Shown here: one piece after another, positions 12,401 to 27,400 of the stretch | How the letters are laid out: each line of letters opens with the position of its first letter | Position numbering within the stretch: the stretch's first letter is position 1 | Origin: Streblospio benedicti | Taxonomy: Eukaryota > Annelida > Polychaeta > Spionida > Spionidae | Reading direction: 5' to 3' | Assembly (NCBI GenBank): GCA_019095985.1 | Contig: CM032663.1 | Coordinates: 36,556,509 to 36,620,508 of the forward strand | Length of the DNA stretch: 64,000 nucleotides | Position numbers and translations under genes: made by a program | The notes under the pieces: generated by a model | Told to the model about the DNA's origin: nothing | What the model saw: only the letters and a program-made list of their open reading frames with translations | The model's database searches: none

Positions 12401-15400
12401 TTTTTATAGTACAGAGAAAGGTCATTTTCACTTATTTGAAAATGGAAAAAGTGAAATCACTACTTAAGAAATGATGTACAAACTGTATATACATATTTAA
12501 AAAAAGAACACAAATAACTTCATGCCAGTGAAATATGAATACTGGTAAAGTTTTGTTAAGTAAACAGAAAAATGGAAAATATATTTTTAGAAAATAAGAT
12601 TAAAAAACTTTTACAATTAGCACAATGCAAGATTCACTATTAAATATTCTTTTACAGTTATTCCACTTACACTGCACATGGTATATTTCAGCATCAACTA
12701 GGGGCGTGTCATCAACGCTATTGTCATGGCTGTTAGGCTTAATATAAGCCCGAGGTCTGCTCAGTTGATCTGTGGCATTGGACACTCTCTGTATTTCTAC
12801 TTTATCTGGCTTTTGAAGCATTGGTCCAACATAGTCAGCGTCATCATGGTAAAGTCTGGTTCCTACAACTGGCACTACCTCAACACTGCCAGCATCAGAG
12901 CCGTTAAAAGCAGAATTGTCATAGTCAAAAGTCAGAACAGCATTCTCGTCAATAGGTTCATAGTCAGTGTGTTTAGTGCGGTATAGTTTAAGATTATTAT
13001 TGGCCAAGTCATCTTCTGTTTCATCCTTTTTGTGTTTCTTACGTGATTTTTTATGTTGTTTGGGTACATTATTGTTATTTGCATGTGCTAATTGTTCTTC
13101 CTCAGTAAGAAACACATCATCTGCAAAATTAAAGATCATGAACTCATCGAAGAAGATAGAATAACAAGTAAAATGTGCAAGTCTTGTGTAAAATGATATA
13201 TTTTCATGCAAAAGTGTACAAAATTACAACCATGCAAAATTTATTCAGTACATAAATCAATCACGATTATTATGCATGCTGAGTTTAATAGATGATGCAC
13301 TTTGTTATAAAAGTGATATTGTACTTTAATATAAATATATAAAAACACATAGATGTACATGTACATGTACATGTACAACTGATCAAATAATAACACTGAA
13401 AATGAGGTTTGTGGAAATCAATACACACCATATGCTCACATGCAGTTCAAACATAATCCTTGTTGAATGATTTAATTCAAACATAAAAATAAAAGAGCAG
13501 CGATTCTCACTATTAAAAACAAACCAATAAATTAGAGCATCTCATGTTTAAAGCAGAATCCTTGACAAGCTTTATATAATACTAAATTATGCTTAAAATA
13601 ATATGCAATACATGAATACAAAAATATTTCGGAAAGCAGTTTAAAAAGCATGATTCATTAGCATCTTTTCTGATTAAATTTGAAGCGTTAACTCAATACA
13701 CTGATATAGATGAGATAGGTCTGAAAGTAATGTGTTGAACATCTTACCTGGGCCCATGGACAGGTTTTCTAAGGCATTGCTTTCATTTCTCTTTGATGTG
13801 GATACATTGCCAACATCAACACCTCTCTCTGAGAACCCTGGGGGTAGGGGTGGCGGAGGTCCCAGCTTACTGCGGCTGCTGCTCTTTGCCCCTCGAGACT
13901 CCACATCCAGAACACCATCTTTGTATGTCGATGATCTGGACTGTGGCTGAAGGAAAAGTGTGTAATTTTGATTATCAATCTATCATGAGAGATATTTAAT
14001 CAATTCACCTTTTAACTTGTAAATATATATGAATACACGGATATTATAATTTCAAACAAGTTACATGGACACGAATGCCCATCATTTGTTGTTGGTGTAG
14101 ATGTAAACATGTGTATGGAAAAAAGACTATAAAACATTTACATTTACATAATTGATTACCTGCTTTGCTGAATTTAACCATCACTAAAATTTACATTCAT
14201 CAAAATGTAACTTTTATCAGTAAACAAATAATTACCTGTAATCTTTTGAATAACTTCTTCATATTTATATTATGAAGTCTAAATGTTTTAAATTTTACAC
14301 ACTGCACAAAGTACGTTAGTCATTGCCTCATGAAGGCTGATATCACTATGAACGAATTAGGAATACATCAATTTATATATAATGCCACACACATGGTACA
14401 CCTGTCTCCTACTGTACAAAATGCAGATAAAATTTTCAATATGAAATACCTGGATTGAAATGAATTAAGTTAAATAACTGATGCTTTGACTTTGCAATTA
14501 TAGTAGTAAAAAGACAACTAAATTATAAATGGGACTAAAGTATGAAGCATAGTTTTACTATTAGTAGTCATTCTAGGTAAAATACACCCCAATTTTTGGA
14601 AAAATTACAAGAAATTGTTTTATGATTTTATTCAATAGATATGATGCCCCTTTATCTCAGAAAAAAAGTCTACGAAAATCAACCTATCCGAAATTAGTTT
14701 TTTTTAGATTTTTTCAAAATGTCCGCCAGGCGTATCGTAAAAATTATGTTTTTTTATTTCTTAAGCTACATTGATGTGTAATACATAGCAGTGGGGGTTA
14801 AGAGGGTCACTGATTCCATTTCCAGTATTACTTTAAGGATTTGACCTTATCTTGACCTTCAAATCCAAGATGGCTGCCACTTACTTATGTAGTTAACATT
14901 TTTTATTTTTGAACCTACATCGATGTGTAATACCTGGGTTTTAGGGTTTAGAGGGGTAACTGATTACATTTTCACCACCATTTTAATGATTTGACCTTAT
15001 CTTGACCTTCAAATCCAAGATGCCTGCCACTCATGACATATAGTTTATAGTTTACGTTTTTATTTTTGAGCCTACATCGATGTGTAATACCTGGGCTTTA
15101 GGGTTTAGAGGGGTCACTGATTCTGTTTTCAGCATCATTTTAATGATTTGACCTTATCTTGACCTTCAAATCCAAGATGGCGGCCACTTACGACATGTAG
15201 TTTACATGTTTTTATTTTTGACCTACATCGATGTGTAATACCTGGGCCTTAGGGTTTAGAGGGGTCACTGATTCAATTTTCAGCATCATTTTAATGATTT
15301 GACCTTTTCTTGACCTTCAAATCCAAGATAGCTGTCAATGATGCCACGTTTCTTTTAAATAATATGTGTTTGATAGGATTCTTTCACCACACATAAGGCA

Positions 15401-18400
15401 GGTACATTAGACCATTTGGCTATTTAGAGAAAAAAAGCTCTGTCATTTCAATTGAGGGGTGTTAATGTTTCTGTGTTGTATGACTTGATTTGACTAGTCT
15501 CTATGGTAGGGACTGTGTGTAGCCCTTTTCATCCTTCCAGAGTTTAAAAAAAAGGTACTTTACTTTGCGACATGTGTGTCTAAGCTAAGTATTTACATAT
15601 TTTGACATTCTGGTGCATGAAGGGAGGGTAAATTTTTCCGATGGTCATCAAGTCTGCTCTTAAAGCCCAGGTATTACATGTTGATGTAGACTGAATGTAT
15701 GTTTGATTCATCCTGGGTTTCTTTATTCATGATTCAAAGAATTTATTGGATACCAATAGAAACCAAAGTTAACCATTTTTTTGGCGAGACTTTCGTTGTT
15801 ATCGCAACAACTTCATCGGGCCGAGTGCAAAATCTCAGAGGGTCACATGACCACCATGGTGGCAGGAGTCATGTGACAGCAGTGTCGAGTACACGGGGGG
15901 CAAGCCGTAGCCGGTGTCACGGTTCAGCTCAGGTCGGCGCGTGCGGATTTCAATGGCCTCCCCAGTGTCACCAATAGATGGCGAATCTTTATATGGAAGA
16001 TTTTTAGTCTCAGGCCCTGAGAACAGCACCCAATCCACCAGACCTATGGTATAGGTATGTTGATGACACTTTTGTTCTCATCCATGAATATTTCATCTCG
16101 GAATTTACCACACATATCAACAGCATAGACCAGAACATCAAATTCACCACTGAACCTGAGGTTGATTTCAAATTACCATTCTTGGACACATGCATAAAGA
16201 TTAGTGAGGATGCATCAACAACTGTGGAAGTGTACCGTAAGGTGACCCACACGGACCAATATCTGAACTTTCAATCCAACCATCATCTGGAACACAAACG
16301 TTCAGTGGTCCGCACCTTGTTCAATCGCGCCAACAACTTAGTCACCACTCCTGAAGACCGAGCCAAAGAAACTGAACATGTGAAAGCAGTGCTCAAAGAC
16401 AATGGTTACAAACCGTGGATTTTTAAATTACTTAAGCCCAAGTCCAAGGAGAAGCCAGTGGGGCGAAGGCCAGTTTTCCGGTTTGTTTGCCATACCTAAG
16501 AGGTCTGTCTGAAAAACTGACCCACATTTTTAGACAGCACGGAGTGAGCACATACCACAAGCCATTCAATACCATCAAAGCTCAGTTACCGTCTCCGAAG
16601 GATAAGTCACCGGATGGCTCCAAGTGTGGGGTAATCTACCAGGTTCACTGCCCCCAGTGCCAGTACTCCTATGTAGGAGAAACTGGTAGGACCTTGGCAA
16701 CACGCATCAAGGAACACTTGAACCCCAAATGGACCCCAACCGCCATCGGCGAACACATGAGAGACACAGGACACACAATTAGTGATAAGGACTTCAAGGT
16801 TGTGGCAAGGGAGGAAGAGGAGTTCCACAGGAAAGTGAGGGAGGCCATTGAAATCCGCACGCGCCGACCCGAGCTGAACTGTGACACCCACTACGACTTG
16901 CCCCCCGTGTACTCGACACTGCTGTCACATGACTGCCGCCACCATGGTGGTCATGTGACCCTCTGAGATTTTGCACTCGGCCCGATGAAGTTGTTGCGAT
17001 AACAACGAAAGTCTCGCCAAAAAAAAAAAAAATGGTTAACTTTGGTTTCTATTGGTATCCAATAAATTCTTTGAATGTTGATGTAGGTTCTAAAGTAAAA
17101 TATCTACCAGTAAACTACGCATACTAAGTGGCAGTCATCTTGGATTTGAAGGGGTCAAGATAAGGTCAAATCATTTAAATAATACTGAAAATGGAATCAG
17201 TGACCCTCCTAACCCCAAATTCCATGTATTACACATCAATGTAACTTAAAAGATAAAAAACATAATTTCTTACGATATGCCTGGCGTCCATTTTGAAAAA
17301 TGTCTAAAAATACCTATTTCGGATAGGTCGATTTTGGTACACTTTTTTCTGGGATAGAGAGGCATCATCATATCTATTGAATAAAATAATAAAACAATTT
17401 TTTGCAATTTTTCCGACAAAAAAAACTTATAAATGACTCTACTATAAGTAGTAGTACATAAACAATGTTCAAGAAAAAGCTATTATTTGAATATAGAGTG
17501 CATACCGTACATGGAGACACTATTGTGCTCACCACAGAGCAATCATCTCTGAGAAATCATACATCAAATTTTGCCATATGTTAAAAATTTTGTATTGTAA
17601 ATGTTTAACAAAGACATAACAATGTTGCAGTAGCACATGCAAAAGTATTTCGTTATTTTTATGTATGCCTATTTAATTAAATCACTCTGAAAAATCACTG
17701 TGTTAAATATCATACAGGCTCAAGAAATAAATAACGAGATCAAATTCAAATTAAACAAATATAGAGTAAAATTATCAATGTATAGGATAATAGACATCTA
17801 TAATTCACGATAAAGAATGTACACATTTTATGTAAAAAAAATAAAAAATAAATGCTACTGGAGGCTATTCAGTTAATCAATAGAAAAAAAACATTTATTT
17901 ACAGTAAATAGGAAAAGACCTCATAGAACCACCACTAAATCTATCCCCTGACTACCATGTACATGTACTACAAGTTACTCGAACAATATTTGCCCCATCT
18001 AGAAATAGCTCTTACTCCTGTTCTGAATGAGCTTCTTCTGTGGTGAATGCAGGTGAGAATCTTGCCGCGCCTCCATCCTAGGTACAGCAACCCCACCACG
18101 ATGAGCTGCACAACAACTACAACCACGGCAATGACAGCCACCAGCCACATGGGCATGGCTGGGGGCTCCTCCTCATCAGGCAGGGGAGGTGGCTGCACCA
18201 CAGGTTGGGGCAGTGGTGCAGGTGGACTCACCACCTTATATCATGTATTCAGTGTAAGTATTCAACAGTGTCATGACTTGCAAGAAACTCTTTGGTACTC
18301 AAGGTTCAAATACTGCAACACTTTTAATAATCGTATATATTTTCAATTAGGTTTATGATAAAAATATTTTTTTTAATTTTATGAAAAAATCATACATGCA

Positions 18401-21400
18401 AATTATGATTATAAACATATCTTTGAATTAATTTATTATTTTTACCTCAACACCAATTAGCTCAGACAACTCAGAATTTTGAAGTCGACCATAGACTTCA
18501 CTAACATCGTTTGCTAATAAAATATCTTCCTCTTCTCCAGTGTACTTTGATACATAAAATGTGACATTGTTATTCCCATTTCGTGGTTCAGATATTTCAG
18601 TGACCTGAAATCGAGAATGTCATTAGAACCACAACCTTTCAATCTATTTAAATAACAATTTGAATAATGTGAAGATATTGAAAAAAAAAACACCCTTATT
18701 CAAACACCACATGTTAAGTGGAATAGACGGCTTATACCAAGAAGAATATCAAGACAATTTAGATTCAGCCACATCAAACTTACAATCTTACATTAAGTCA
18801 GCAAAGTGTTCCAGCAGAAATAGTCACTTTAAACAATGGGTAGATATTAAAACATGCACATTTGTGCAATGTGAAAGAGTTTTCTATAGCCTGATGATGT
18901 GCTCATAATTTGTATTTAGAAATAAATACATACAATAAAATACACCCAGTGACCAATTAAGGGGGATTCTGAGGGCCATGCAGCTAGGGACACCAAACGT
19001 TTATGGGATCCCCATCGTCTGTTTTATGGCTTTATTTTTCACATTGCCTTTACAAGTCCATTTTTATAATATCAAGTTGTGCGTTAGACCTACGCAATCA
19101 TGCAGAACTTGGCAGTATTGCCAAGAATTCAAAATCATGATGTTATCAATGATCTCAATACAGCTGAACATTTCGACTTCTGATTAATTGGATTCTATGA
19201 CCTACTTTCACGAATATTAGGGGCTTTGAATCATGGCTATATATGCAGTATATAGCTGTGAGATATGACAGCTATATATTACCCACTGAAAGCACCTCAT
19301 TCACATATTTTAGAATGTCGCAAGTAGGGACAAAAGTAGAGTCCTGCAACAAAAAAGTCCTTCTACGAATCACAGATGAGGGCGCCTCACTTAACATTAT
19401 GTGGGCTCTGAATAAACTCACATGAACTTCTGTGTCATCAGGATTGGGTGGAAGTTCATCATTGACTTGTGAATCAGCTTGTCTTCTTTTTCTGACAGAT
19501 TTTCCTTCAGCAACTAGATATGCTCTTAGCAACCCTAAAATATATTAACTAATTTCTTATAAACTAGTTATCAATATTAACGTGAAACTAATTAAGAAAT
19601 TTTAGCTATGTTCTGCCTTAAATAAGTGAACTATATTCATACCTTTTGCAATATAGTCAGTGTACTCTGCACTAGTAGTGTTGGTTTCCTCAGGTGGTTT
19701 TATTGTCATTAATACCAATTCCTTTTTTCTAGGTTGATCATCAGGTAGTAACTCTGTACTACTAACAAGTGGGGATGTTGTTGTTCTTGTTTCATTGAAA
19801 GGAATAGCTGATGAAGAAATGAATGAAGAACTCGCACTACTACTGGGATGTATCACAGAAGCATTGGGTATTGGACTAGGAGGAAGTGTATTAATAACAG
19901 ATGAAGTTTGAATGTTGGGAGGTAAATTGAATGTACTGTCATAATACATTTCTGATGCAAATGTACTGATGATCAATGGTGTTGATGGTACAGAGGAAAA
20001 CGCATCTTGCGATAAAGGGATTTCTTCTGTTTGTATGGTATTCAGAAAAGATCTACTTGCTACATTAGAGAGCATATCACTTTCATAGTATTTCTTCGAG
20101 CTTTCCGTTTCCAGAGAAGATTCTAAAACATTGAATGAATCTGTCTCTCTTATTTCAGACATATAAATATCAAAAGGTATAGACGAGATCATGGAGTCAG
20201 AATGAATTTCTATTTTCGAGATATCCATACTAAAACTTTGTAAACTTGACTGGTCAATAACAAATGATGAGTCTGATATTTTAGATATATCATCCAAAAA
20301 CCAGCTCTTTTCAGAATAGAAAATGCTTGATATTGCATAATCACCTAAAATGCTGATGTCCGAGGAACCTTCCCAAGTGTCTAATAGTGAATCAGAAGCA
20401 TAATCTCCAAAATCAAGTATGGAGTCTGTCAAAATTGATAAAGAAGCGATATCGTCAAATACACTAGACTGAAAAGAAGAAAATAACTCAGAAGGCAAAG
20501 TGTCCATATTATTGGAATAGTCCCAGCTTGGAAAGAGTGAAACAGATGAATGAATTCCAACATCAATGGAAGAGGGAAAATTTGAACTTTCAAGCTCTGA
20601 GGGCCATGATCCAACATCCCCTGGAAAGATCATACCTGATGTCCCAAAAGTAGACCCTTCAGGCTGCAAAGATAATTCTGTTTGTAATATTTGTGACAGG
20701 TCATCAGAAGCTGAATAAGATAATGTTGATGAGCTTTCAATATCTGCAGTTTCATATACATGTAGAGCAGAATCTTCTAATGATGGCAAAAAATAGTGAC
20801 TTGGTTCATCAACAGTATAATAATCTGATACTAACGTTTCTGTCACAACAATAGTGTCAAACTTGCTTATTTTTTCTGAAGGAAATTCTGAAAATGTTGC
20901 CTGTGAAAGAACATGATCCATTGAACTAATATGAGAAACTAAAACTTCTGGTGCAAATATTGTTGAAATATTATCAATACTTGACAATGTAGGTTGGATA
21001 AGTGGTGTTTCTGATATGTCTAGTGATTCAGTTATATATTCAGGAATGGCACCAATGTTCACACTTATATGAGAGGATGATGAATAAAGTTGCCATTGAT
21101 TATTGAAATCTGAAGAGTCAAGCTCACTTGCAACAGGAAAAACATTTGATGGAATTGCATCTGATTGGACTATATTTGACATAAGAATATTGCCAGATTG
21201 TAATGGCAAAGGGATGGTTGATAAATCATTAAAATCAAATAGTGATAGAGTTGAGTCTATTTCACTCCTAATATGTTTGTCAACTTGTGAAAAGCCAGAT
21301 GTGTTATCACTTAAAAGCATAGCTGATGAAAAAGTGCTTGATGAAGGTGTTGCATTGTGTGAGTAGAGAAATGACTGTAATATTTCTGATTCTGGGGAGG

Positions 21401-24400
21401 AATAAAAATATTCAGAGCTTTGCACTTCAATAGTATTTGGTATTTTAGTAATATTTTCAGATTCTTTATAAAGAAAAGTGGGATCAACGAAGACAACTGA
21501 TGTAATAGATGGTTGATCTGTTTGGGTAAAATGAGGCGGAGTAAAGAATTCAGACTCAGAGGGCACTTCTGGCAAAAATGGTGTGGAAATATTTGCTAGC
21601 ACTGTATTGAAGGTATCAATGCTTGCAGTAGGCTGAATGTCATTTCTATAAATGTCAGATGACATTGTCATCATAATTGATTCCTCGAAATCCAACATTG
21701 AAGAAAGAACACTTGGTTGCACTTCTTGTGAGACAGCTGAAAGTAAAGAAATATATTTTGCTTAATTCGTCAACGCACAAATTCTTCTTTCAATCAGTAT
21801 GCTGGACTGTTATTAACGAATATCTAAATATTACGTTTATATTCTCAAATAAATGTACAAAGGTATAGGTAAACCATGAGAAAATATAATAAAATCACGT
21901 TTTTATCAATATGACAATAATTACAACCACAATAGAAATGTGTTATCAAGCTTCTCTCTCACACACACACATCTTTTTAGCAAGCAATGTTCTCTACCAC
22001 GATAGAAATATGTTAATATGTAGATAGGAATAAATTAAATTGATTTCAATCTTTATGGAATGTATAGTAGTCTGCAATGTTTCACACTTCATGATTATCT
22101 ACTGTTGTTGTTTTTTTCAATGATAAATCTACTCACATTTTCATGTATAAGCCAAATACTTTTAACAACTCTAGCACATGATAGTCATCACTGCTAATGA
22201 AGGACATGACTTCAAACAACAATCATACTAGGTGAGATCATGAAGGTGCCTTCATATTGTCACTCAATAATAACAGCCTTCTAAAGCCATGGACAACTCA
22301 AATAGGCACACGTTCAAACCCTGACCATCTTCCTGATGTCACCTAATCTTTTGCATTGGATTTCGCTCTGATGAAAAAAAATACTATGCAAAGAGCTCAG
22401 GCAAAGAGTTATTGAAAATATTTGGCTTTAACCAGTTTCGTCACAATGTTTTAAGATTTATTGTAAAATTAGCATATTATCCTGTGCATAAATTGCAATT
22501 TCCACCACCAGATATTATCACCAGATATAAAAAGAACAGGCAAATTACTAGTAAATCTATAAAATATAATACTTACACACACTGACGGATTCTTGCGGTA
22601 TTATTTCTGTTATAAGACTAGCAATATTTGAATCTTCTTTTAAATTTGAAGAATGTCTCAAGACTGAGTGTTGGAGGAAATCATAAGAAGTGTCACTATT
22701 GTGTATTTCAGTTTCATCTACTGAGAAACTTGAAATGAGATATGTATTTACGTCCAAACTGGGACCTAATAAATATGTCCATCCTTTGGTTTCTGTGGCA
22801 ATACTGACATATGATGTCAAACCGTTTGATTTTGTTAAAGAGTTTGAAGGTTGAGAATCAGCTGTAAGGAAATTTGATTGCCAAAAATCGTCATCAGGCA
22901 CAAGACTTTCAATCGCAGATCCTGGAGAAATGTGATTAACACTTGTTGGTTTCAGTATTAAGCTTGGAAATTCAGAATTTGCTAAAGTGCTTCCAAATTG
23001 TGATGCTGAAATATCGGTAACAAATTCTGGTTTTACTGGATTACTTGCGATGTGGGTATCACTTGAAAATGTAACTTTTGAAATATCAAATGAAAATGTT
23101 TGATGTAGTAAAGTGCCATCTAAACTGGATTTCGGAATGTCATTATAAACTGATTCTTGCATTGTTCTTGGTAATTCGTACGTTGGTATATAGCTTTCAA
23201 ATGAAGATTCAGGATTGTCACTTGTTGCTCCAGCACTTTGAAAATTTGGGTGTCCGATGTTACTTGTCAATGGTAACTGCAGAAAAATACTTGCATATGT
23301 GGATTCTTGTTCATAGCTTCCATATATGGATTCTAAAATATGACTGGCAAATGGTACTGTGGGTTCGTAGCTTGCAATAAAAGAAGCTTGGATTTCACTT
23401 CTTAATATCTGTTCTGCTGGGTTACTTATAAAGTTGGTTTCAAGTAAATAGTTTACTGAATTAGTTTGAATTTTGTTACTTCCTATTTGTGAATCTGGCG
23501 TATACCTGGAAAGCACAGATTGTGAAATATGACTTGAAAGTAAAGTATTCAAAATATTAGTTGTCATGGCTTCCTCTGATGCATACCGGTAGTTGCTTGG
23601 AAAACTGGATGTCGGAATACCACTTGCAAATGGTAATTCTTCGGTGACTCTTATAAATGTAGATTCTTGAATATTACTTTCAAATAGCTCTGTTGTAACA
23701 CTACTTCCGATATATGATTTTGAAATATCAGTTGAAAATATTGCTTCTGTAATTAAGCTTCTAATATTAGAATTTGGAAAATCGCTTTCAAGTGATGATT
23801 TTTCAATATCTATAGGAACTTGTGATCCAGTTACAAAGCTTCCCAATAACGACTTTGGAATATCACTTATGAATGTGCCTGTTTGCATATTGCTATCAAT
23901 ATAAGATTCTAAAATATTACTTGAAAAGGTTGGTTCTTTCATTTCTGGTATATTGGTTGGAATGTATGATTCATAAATGTCCCTTGTAAAGAATGTTTTT
24001 TGTATTTTACTTGCAAAAATGGGTTCTGATAAATAGCTTCCAAATTTAGTTTCTAGAATATGACTTTCTAATGCTTGGTCCTGTATATTACTGGAAACTA
24101 TCAATTCTGGAATAAAACTTTCAAACTTGGAACTTGGATAATCAAATGATGATTGCAGTATAATGTTAACAAACCGAGATTCTTTTACATACAAAGACCC
24201 TTCAAGTATAGACTCTGGAAATTCACTTGGAAGAGACGGTTCTCTTGTAATGCTTTCTAAATCATATTCCACAAATTGACTACCTAAACTAGTATCTAGA
24301 ATTCTACTAGATGTTGCATGTGTTATGCTGGTAATAGGTGTTGACGCTGTGATATGACTTATAGGAACTGATTCTGGGATGTCACTTCTCAATGATTCTG

Positions 24401-27400
24401 TTGGTATACGGCTTGGAACATTGGAGTCATCAATACCACTAGCAAATGTTCCAAGTAATATATTGCTAGAAAAATATGACTTTTGTACAGTGTTTAATGA
24501 TGTGGAATCTTGAATATCACTCATTAACATTTCTTTTGGTATAGCGCTGGTCATATAAAACTCTGACATAACATTTTCAAAAGTTGATTCTAGAAGTATA
24601 TTTGCATCTTGTGATTTTGTATCTAGTGATGAACTTTCAAACGTGGAACTTGGATAATCAAATGATGATTGCAGTATAATGTTAACAAACCGAGATTCTT
24701 TTACATACAAAGAGCCTTCAAGTATAGACTCTGGAAATTCACTTGGAAGAGACGGTTCTCTTGTAATGCTTTCTAAATCATATTCCACAAATTGACTACC
24801 TAAACTAGTATCTAGAATTCTACTAGATGTTGCATGTGTTATGCTGGTAATAGGTGTTGATGCTGTGATATGACTTATAGGAACTGATTCTGGGATGTCA
24901 CTTCTCAATGTTTCTAATGGTATACGGCTTGGAACATTGAAGTCATCAATACCACTAGCAAATGTTCCGGGTGGTATATTGCTAGCAAAATATGACTTTT
25001 GTACAGCGTTTAATGATGTGAAATCTTGAATATCACTCATTAACATTTCTGTTGGTATAGCACTGGTCATATAAAACTCTGACATAATATTTTCAAATGT
25101 TGATTCTAGAAGTATATTTGTATCTTGTGATTCTGGCATATGCTTTCCAAAAGATGCTTCTGGGGTGTCACTTAAAATCATTTCTGGAACATTGGTTGTA
25201 ACATAATGAATAACTTCATGAATTTTACTATCTATTGATCGTTCTACTGTAATGCTTTGGATATTAGAATCTGGTAAATTGCTTCCAAATTTAGTTTCTA
25301 TGTCATTTGATATAAATATTTGCTCTTCAACATGAGTAGAAAATATCCCAGCTAGAATATACTTGTCACTAGACAATGTAGATTTTATATCATCACTTAT
25401 GAATATTTCGTTTTGCATATTGCTAGCAAAATAATATTGTGGCTGAGTGGACATGACGAACGAGGATAGCAAAATATGACTTCCTAATGTTTCTTTTGGT
25501 ATTTTGTTTGTTGTATAAGATGTTTGAATATTTGTTGGCAATGTTTGTTCTATTGAAATATCTGTAGACATCCGAGATTCCGGTACATCATTAATAAACA
25601 AGGTTTCTAAAATATTATCTGTAGAAGATTTGGGTGGTAGGTTTCCTTTTGTCTCAAGAATTTCACTTTGTATTACTGCTGGTTCTGGTGTATAGTCAAA
25701 CATATAGGATGTAGGCTTATTAGTACTAAATGTGTCTTCTTGCCTTACGATTGGAATTTGAGCTTCTGATGTCTCACTAACAATCATGGATTCATAAACA
25801 TCACTTACAAATGATGCTTCTAAAATATTGCTGGCTAAACTAGACTTCAAAATACCATTTCCATATATTGTGTCTTGGAAACTGCTAGGAATTTCAAATT
25901 CAGAATTTTCACTTGTAAATGTTGATTCTATCATACTGCGTAACATTGCGGATTCTGGTATTAAGTTGTCCATGGTTGATTCTGGAGTGCTAGTTAAAAC
26001 TGTTAGCGTTGGTAAAATGTTAGATTCTGGTAGATGGCTCCCAAACATAGATTCAAACATTTTTTGTGACATAGTGGATTTTGTTGCAATGATGTACGTG
26101 GCATCTGCCGAAGTTATGTCTGGTACATTTGTGCCAATTACCCCTATTGTTTCTTCAGAATTTGTTTTAAATATTGTTTCATGTGGCAGCAAAGTTTGAT
26201 CCAACGGAAGATGAGAAGGTACTATATTGTCCCAATCTGTCGTAGACACATTAGATTCAGTTGCCAAGCCTGAAAAGAATGATACATTAAAACTCCTAAC
26301 ATGCAATGCGGTGTCTGTTATGCAGTATGGTACGTACCTGAATAGTTTCTACAATGAACAATGACGAACAATAGCAAAAGCGAAACATTAATAACTTGAG
26401 TAGCCTTGCTACAATAAGGTCTTGCTTCATAACCCCTATGGTCTGCTGCAGTTAGCAATTCAATTACTTACACTAGATTTATTGAGGACACCAATTTTAT
26501 TCCACTAATTTTAGCCAAATAAAAGACGTTTTTCTAAAAACACTTCTTTTAAAGATTATTAGAAATGATTTAAAGTAAAATTCTGCACCTACACAAAAAT
26601 TTCATGCTTCTAAGTAACCTAGAAAGATATGCACACTTACAGAAATTTAAGCATTTTCAAACTTGAAATTTGTAAATATACACGAGCAATTTGAGTAGTT
26701 AGGCCAGCTATTGACCTAAATCAGTGAAGGAAAGCATAACTTCCATTGGTAAATAAGATCCAAATGCATAGATTATACAACACCACTTATGTTTATGCAG
26801 TATGTGGATGTGAAATTTTGACCTTAGATGATGTTATATAGGGATTTTTTAAATGTTTCCAAAAGCATATAAACACAGCTGTTCCAATCATTGTCCATAT
26901 GCCTCTTACCAAATGGCTATTTCATAAAGTTAAAGCCTGAAAATGTTGAAATTTTATGTAAGTGTGCCTATCTTTCCAATTTTTGTAGAAACACAAAAAT
27001 TATCATGTGGGTTTGGCATTTTAGTGTGAATCATTTCCAATAATTTACAGAATAAGTGTCTATGGAAAAAAATTGTTACAAGCCAAAAAGTAGTGGAATA
27101 AAATTGGTGTCTGCAGGACAAAAGTTTAATTACTGACACTACTTTTCTACTTGACTAATAATCTAATATTATTAAACATTTAAAAGAACTGCTAACTATG
27201 TTTGATAATGCGATAGAAGAGAATTACCAAAATCTACATTTCTTCCAAATGACCATGTACCAGTTGTAGCAAAGCTACTACTTCTGTATGCTACCCATGG
27301 GAAAAAGCATATGTAGGAACCCTTAGCTAGTAATTTTAAGCACCAGCAAATTATTACATAACCTTTTTTAGCTGACAGCAGAACCTCCTATTAGCTTTCA

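Larger units (their letters stand above)
14555..17455. mobile_element. Foldback DNA element with long terminal inverted repeats
   Basis: The left arm (about 14,560-14,900) and right arm (about 17,115-17,450) are diverged inverted copies; for example TTTATTCAATAGATATGATG at 14,627-14,646 matches the inverse near 17,370. Inside the left half are about four tandem units of about 150 bp, starting near 14,764, 14,913, 15,071 and 15,222, each with TGACCTTATCTTGACCTTCA. No transposase is seen, so it is a non-autonomous element. It has been split by the Penelope-like insertion at 15,690-17,074. It lies in the intron between the transmembrane exon and the first cytoplasmic exon. Confidence 0.75.

Noticed and set aside
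13732-13999. + strand frames opposite the PPPPLPPGF exon
   Set aside because: Shadow frames of the GC-richer exon 13,748-13,946; the - strand frame has phase-matched splice sites.
15699-16038. Small open frames on both strands around the left arm
   Set aside because: They are translations of the inverted terminal arm of the Penelope-like element, not host genes.
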